Source: Stratiolaelaps scimitus
Lineage: Eukaryota > Arthropoda > Arachnida > Mesostigmata > Laelapidae
Assembly (NCBI GenBank): GCA_019614645.1
Contig: JABWDB010000012.1
Coordinates: 7,998,001-8,062,000 of the forward strand
Length of the DNA stretch: 64,000 nt
Reading direction: 5' to 3'
In this document: piece after piece, positions 62,111-64,000 of the stretch
Position numbering within the stretch: the stretch's first letter is position 1
How the letters are laid out: each line of letters begins with the position of its first letter
Program-made: the position numbers and the translations under genes
Notes under the pieces: generated by a model
Databases searched by the model: none
Seen by the model: only the letters and a program-made list of their open reading frames with translations
Told to the model about the DNA's origin: nothing

Positions 62111-63016
62111 GACATCTAATATCATTTGAGGCCCCAGATCTCTAAGAGATCTCTAAGTATTGGCGTGCGTTGGGTTTTTTCCTCTGATCTTTTTCTCTCC
62201 GATGAAAATAACATTCGTAAACTGTAATCTGTCTCTCCGTTTCCGTCCGAGCTGCATCTCACTCCAATCGCTATTATCATCATCGAGTCATCTAATCAAT
62301 CAGTTCATCAGACTAATTGACCGATCAGATAGTGCGGAACATCTATTCTCATCGTAATGCGTTTATCCATTGTCAGCATAATATCTATAATATATCTTAA
62401 TAATATCTATCCACTCGCTCTCGCATCCCATACTTGTCCTATTCATGTTTATCGTATATACTCGTATTGGGCCTCCCTCTCCGTGCAGTGTGCGCGCATA
62501 GCCAATGGTTATAGCTGCCCCGGGAAAATTGTCAACCTCCTGAAGTTGCACCAAACAATATCTGAGGTTCGGGGACGGAGGCAGAGTAAGCGGACCTCAA
62601 AGGGAGATCAACTAGTTGAGCGATATCGCCGTTTACAGATCGATAGTTGACCCCAGGGCTCCCATCCGGCCGTGGAACAATGCCTTTTTACCGGCTGGAT
62701 TTGTTTGCACAATATGACTACAGTACCGAGGTGTGGGCGAAGAAGAAGCGTCGAGCTGAAATGTCACCAGTTTCGTGTTGAAAGAGACAATTTTATATAT
62801 ATATTTCATAACGAAAACACGACGACATCATGAATACAATGTACAATTCTTAGAAAGAAGACGGTTGAGAAGGCTTCCCAAGAAATAGTCACATGTATAT
62901 GTACGAATATATATATATGCATATGTAAATATAAATATATATATATATATATATATATGCATATATAAATATAAATATATATATGCATATATAAATATAT
63001 ATATATATATATATGC

Positions 63017-63049
<33 letters not shown>

Positions 63050-63897
63050 CACACGAATATTCGCGTGCGGCGAAAACTTTCTATTAACCGAGTGATTGCT
63101 ATTCATTAGTCCTCGCGACAACGGTACTGAAAAGCAGGAGAGGTACGTGGTCGACGCCTTTGCTACGCCTGATCGCTTTTATACAATCTACTATTGATTT
63201 TGTTAACAGCAATCTACGATCACGCGTTATTGTTGTCGATAGGCAGTGCAAACGACACATCAAGCGCTCACGCACCTATGTAACAGGCTTGCGTCACCAC
63301 AACGCTGCTCATTGGCCATCCGCAGTTCTCTTTGTTCTTATTTTCAACGATCACTAACTGATATCACAACTACTACTACTATATTATCTATAAACATATC
63401 TGGCACGTTATCAATTGTTCAATCATTCCTTCTCTCTCCCAGCCGGGCTGTAAATCATTATCAATCATCGTGTCATATACATCGCCAATCATGCTTTTGT
63501 CTCGTACAAACGGCCGACGAACGATAAAGAGCGAGAGAGAGAGAGATGAGGCATCGCGCGCTAACTGGCAGCCAGTTAGTCATATATATATATATATGTC
63601 TATATATATGTATATATATCACACCGGCTCAATTTCTGTTTGCGAATCATCAATTGTCGTGTATGTATTAAAAGTCGCAGCAAGCGTACATACGTATCAT
63701 ATATACATACGTTCGTGTAAATCGTATCTTGCTTTATTCACCGTGCTATGACCATCGTTCGCTTCAAGTAGATGTCAGTTAGTCAGTATGTTGCGCACGA
63801 CTGTTTCATGTACATCAATGCGTCGCCAATGTTCTTCTCTAGTCGGAAATTCGAAGGAACAACAAACCCAAAAACGTGTGACCGTACAATGTTTCAG
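61366..63897 (+). other. Ank2: 2.5-kb intron of the tail region
   Basis: Phase-1 intron, GTGAGT to ATGTTTCAG. AT-rich, with (TA)n at 62080-62109, a complex TA/TATGCATATATAAATA array at 62906-63050 and TA at 63580-63620. No exon recognised. Confidence 0.75.
62906..63050. repeat. TA-rich tandem array
   Basis: A TATGCATATATAAATATA-type unit occurs about four times, separated by pure TA runs of different length, so this is a minisatellite-like array built on a microsatellite. Confidence 0.85.
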
Positions 63898-64000
63898 ACG
63901 AGTTTTTTGGCATAACCCGCGGGGCCGATCAAACTCAAACCGAGATCAGGTCTTCCTCGACCACGACCTCAACCTCGAGCTCAACGAAGACCTCCGTAAT
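63898..64000 (+). CDS. Ank2: ankyrin exon: start of the C-terminal tail, cut by the window end
   Basis: Acceptor GTTTCAG; phase 1 entry joins G|AC = Asp, giving PAPV-DEFFGITRGADQTQTE. Then comes a Ser/Thr-rich run (SSSTTTSTSSSTKTS) to the last base. The other two frames are worse: one hits a stop after five codons. The exon continues beyond the window, so it cannot be told whether it is short or the start of a second giant tail like those of fly Ank2 and worm unc-44. Confidence 0.8.

Overview
The window is animal nuclear DNA. It carries most of one large, intron-rich gene on the + strand that encodes an ankyrin of the protostome Ank2/UNC-44 type. Gene structure was worked out from the sequence by matching translated segments to the ankyrin domain order and checking that every splice junction has GT/AG ends and a compatible phase; all junctions proposed here do. 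Arthropod Ank2-like signatures (for example MKSLGDDSLPIDVTRDER in the linker after the ankyrin repeats), long introns, many (TA)n and (GA)n microsatellites and GC-rich exons suggest an arthropod. A chelicerate such as a mite is a guess I cannot confirm.

Layout. Bases 1-9071 hold no recognisable gene: microsatellites, tRNA-derived SINE-like fragments and one weak candidate exon (3379-3493). A plausible 15-codon first coding exon lies at 9072-9116. Exons at 10872-11487, 11767-11936, 12402-12797, 13332-13978, 15266-15707 and 28297-28525 encode a complete set of 24 ankyrin repeats and an acidic tail. Exon 31485-31722 is a disordered linker. Exon 37358-37743 is the N-terminal ZU5 domain (spectrin binding, DAR motif). 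Exon 38360-38571 is the first half of the second ZU5 domain (ZU5C). Exon 58541-58745 is its second half, 59687-60735 holds UPA and the death domain, 61293-61365 is a short linker, and 63898-64000 starts the C-terminal tail and runs off the window.

The most unusual feature is that the reading frame of the first ZU5C exon does not close at its splice donor (38571/38572). It stays open for another 10.3 kb to a stop at 48907-48909. The extension encodes about 3,445 residues: at least 35 short basic/aromatic modules separated by Lys/Glu/Asp/Ala/Ser-rich spacers. Use of the donor gives a conventional ankyrin (24 ANK-ZU5N-ZU5C-UPA-death domain-tail). Read-through gives a giant ankyrin of about 4,560-4,570 residues that stops inside ZU5C and lacks UPA and the death domain. 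Giant exons are known in vertebrate ankyrin-B/G (between UPA and death domain) and in fly Ank2 and worm unc-44 (C-terminal tails). A giant extension splitting ZU5C is, as far as I can tell, a different arrangement. The choice between the two forms would be made by splicing at one donor followed by a 20-kb intron.

Smaller points of interest are a 56-nt perfectly foldable hairpin in an intron (28909-28964), a 77-bp retroposon-like insertion between 14-bp direct repeats (14898-15002), an in-frame ATG upstream of the linker exon that could mark an alternative repeat-less isoform, and a TATA/initiator-like element inside the 20-kb intron.
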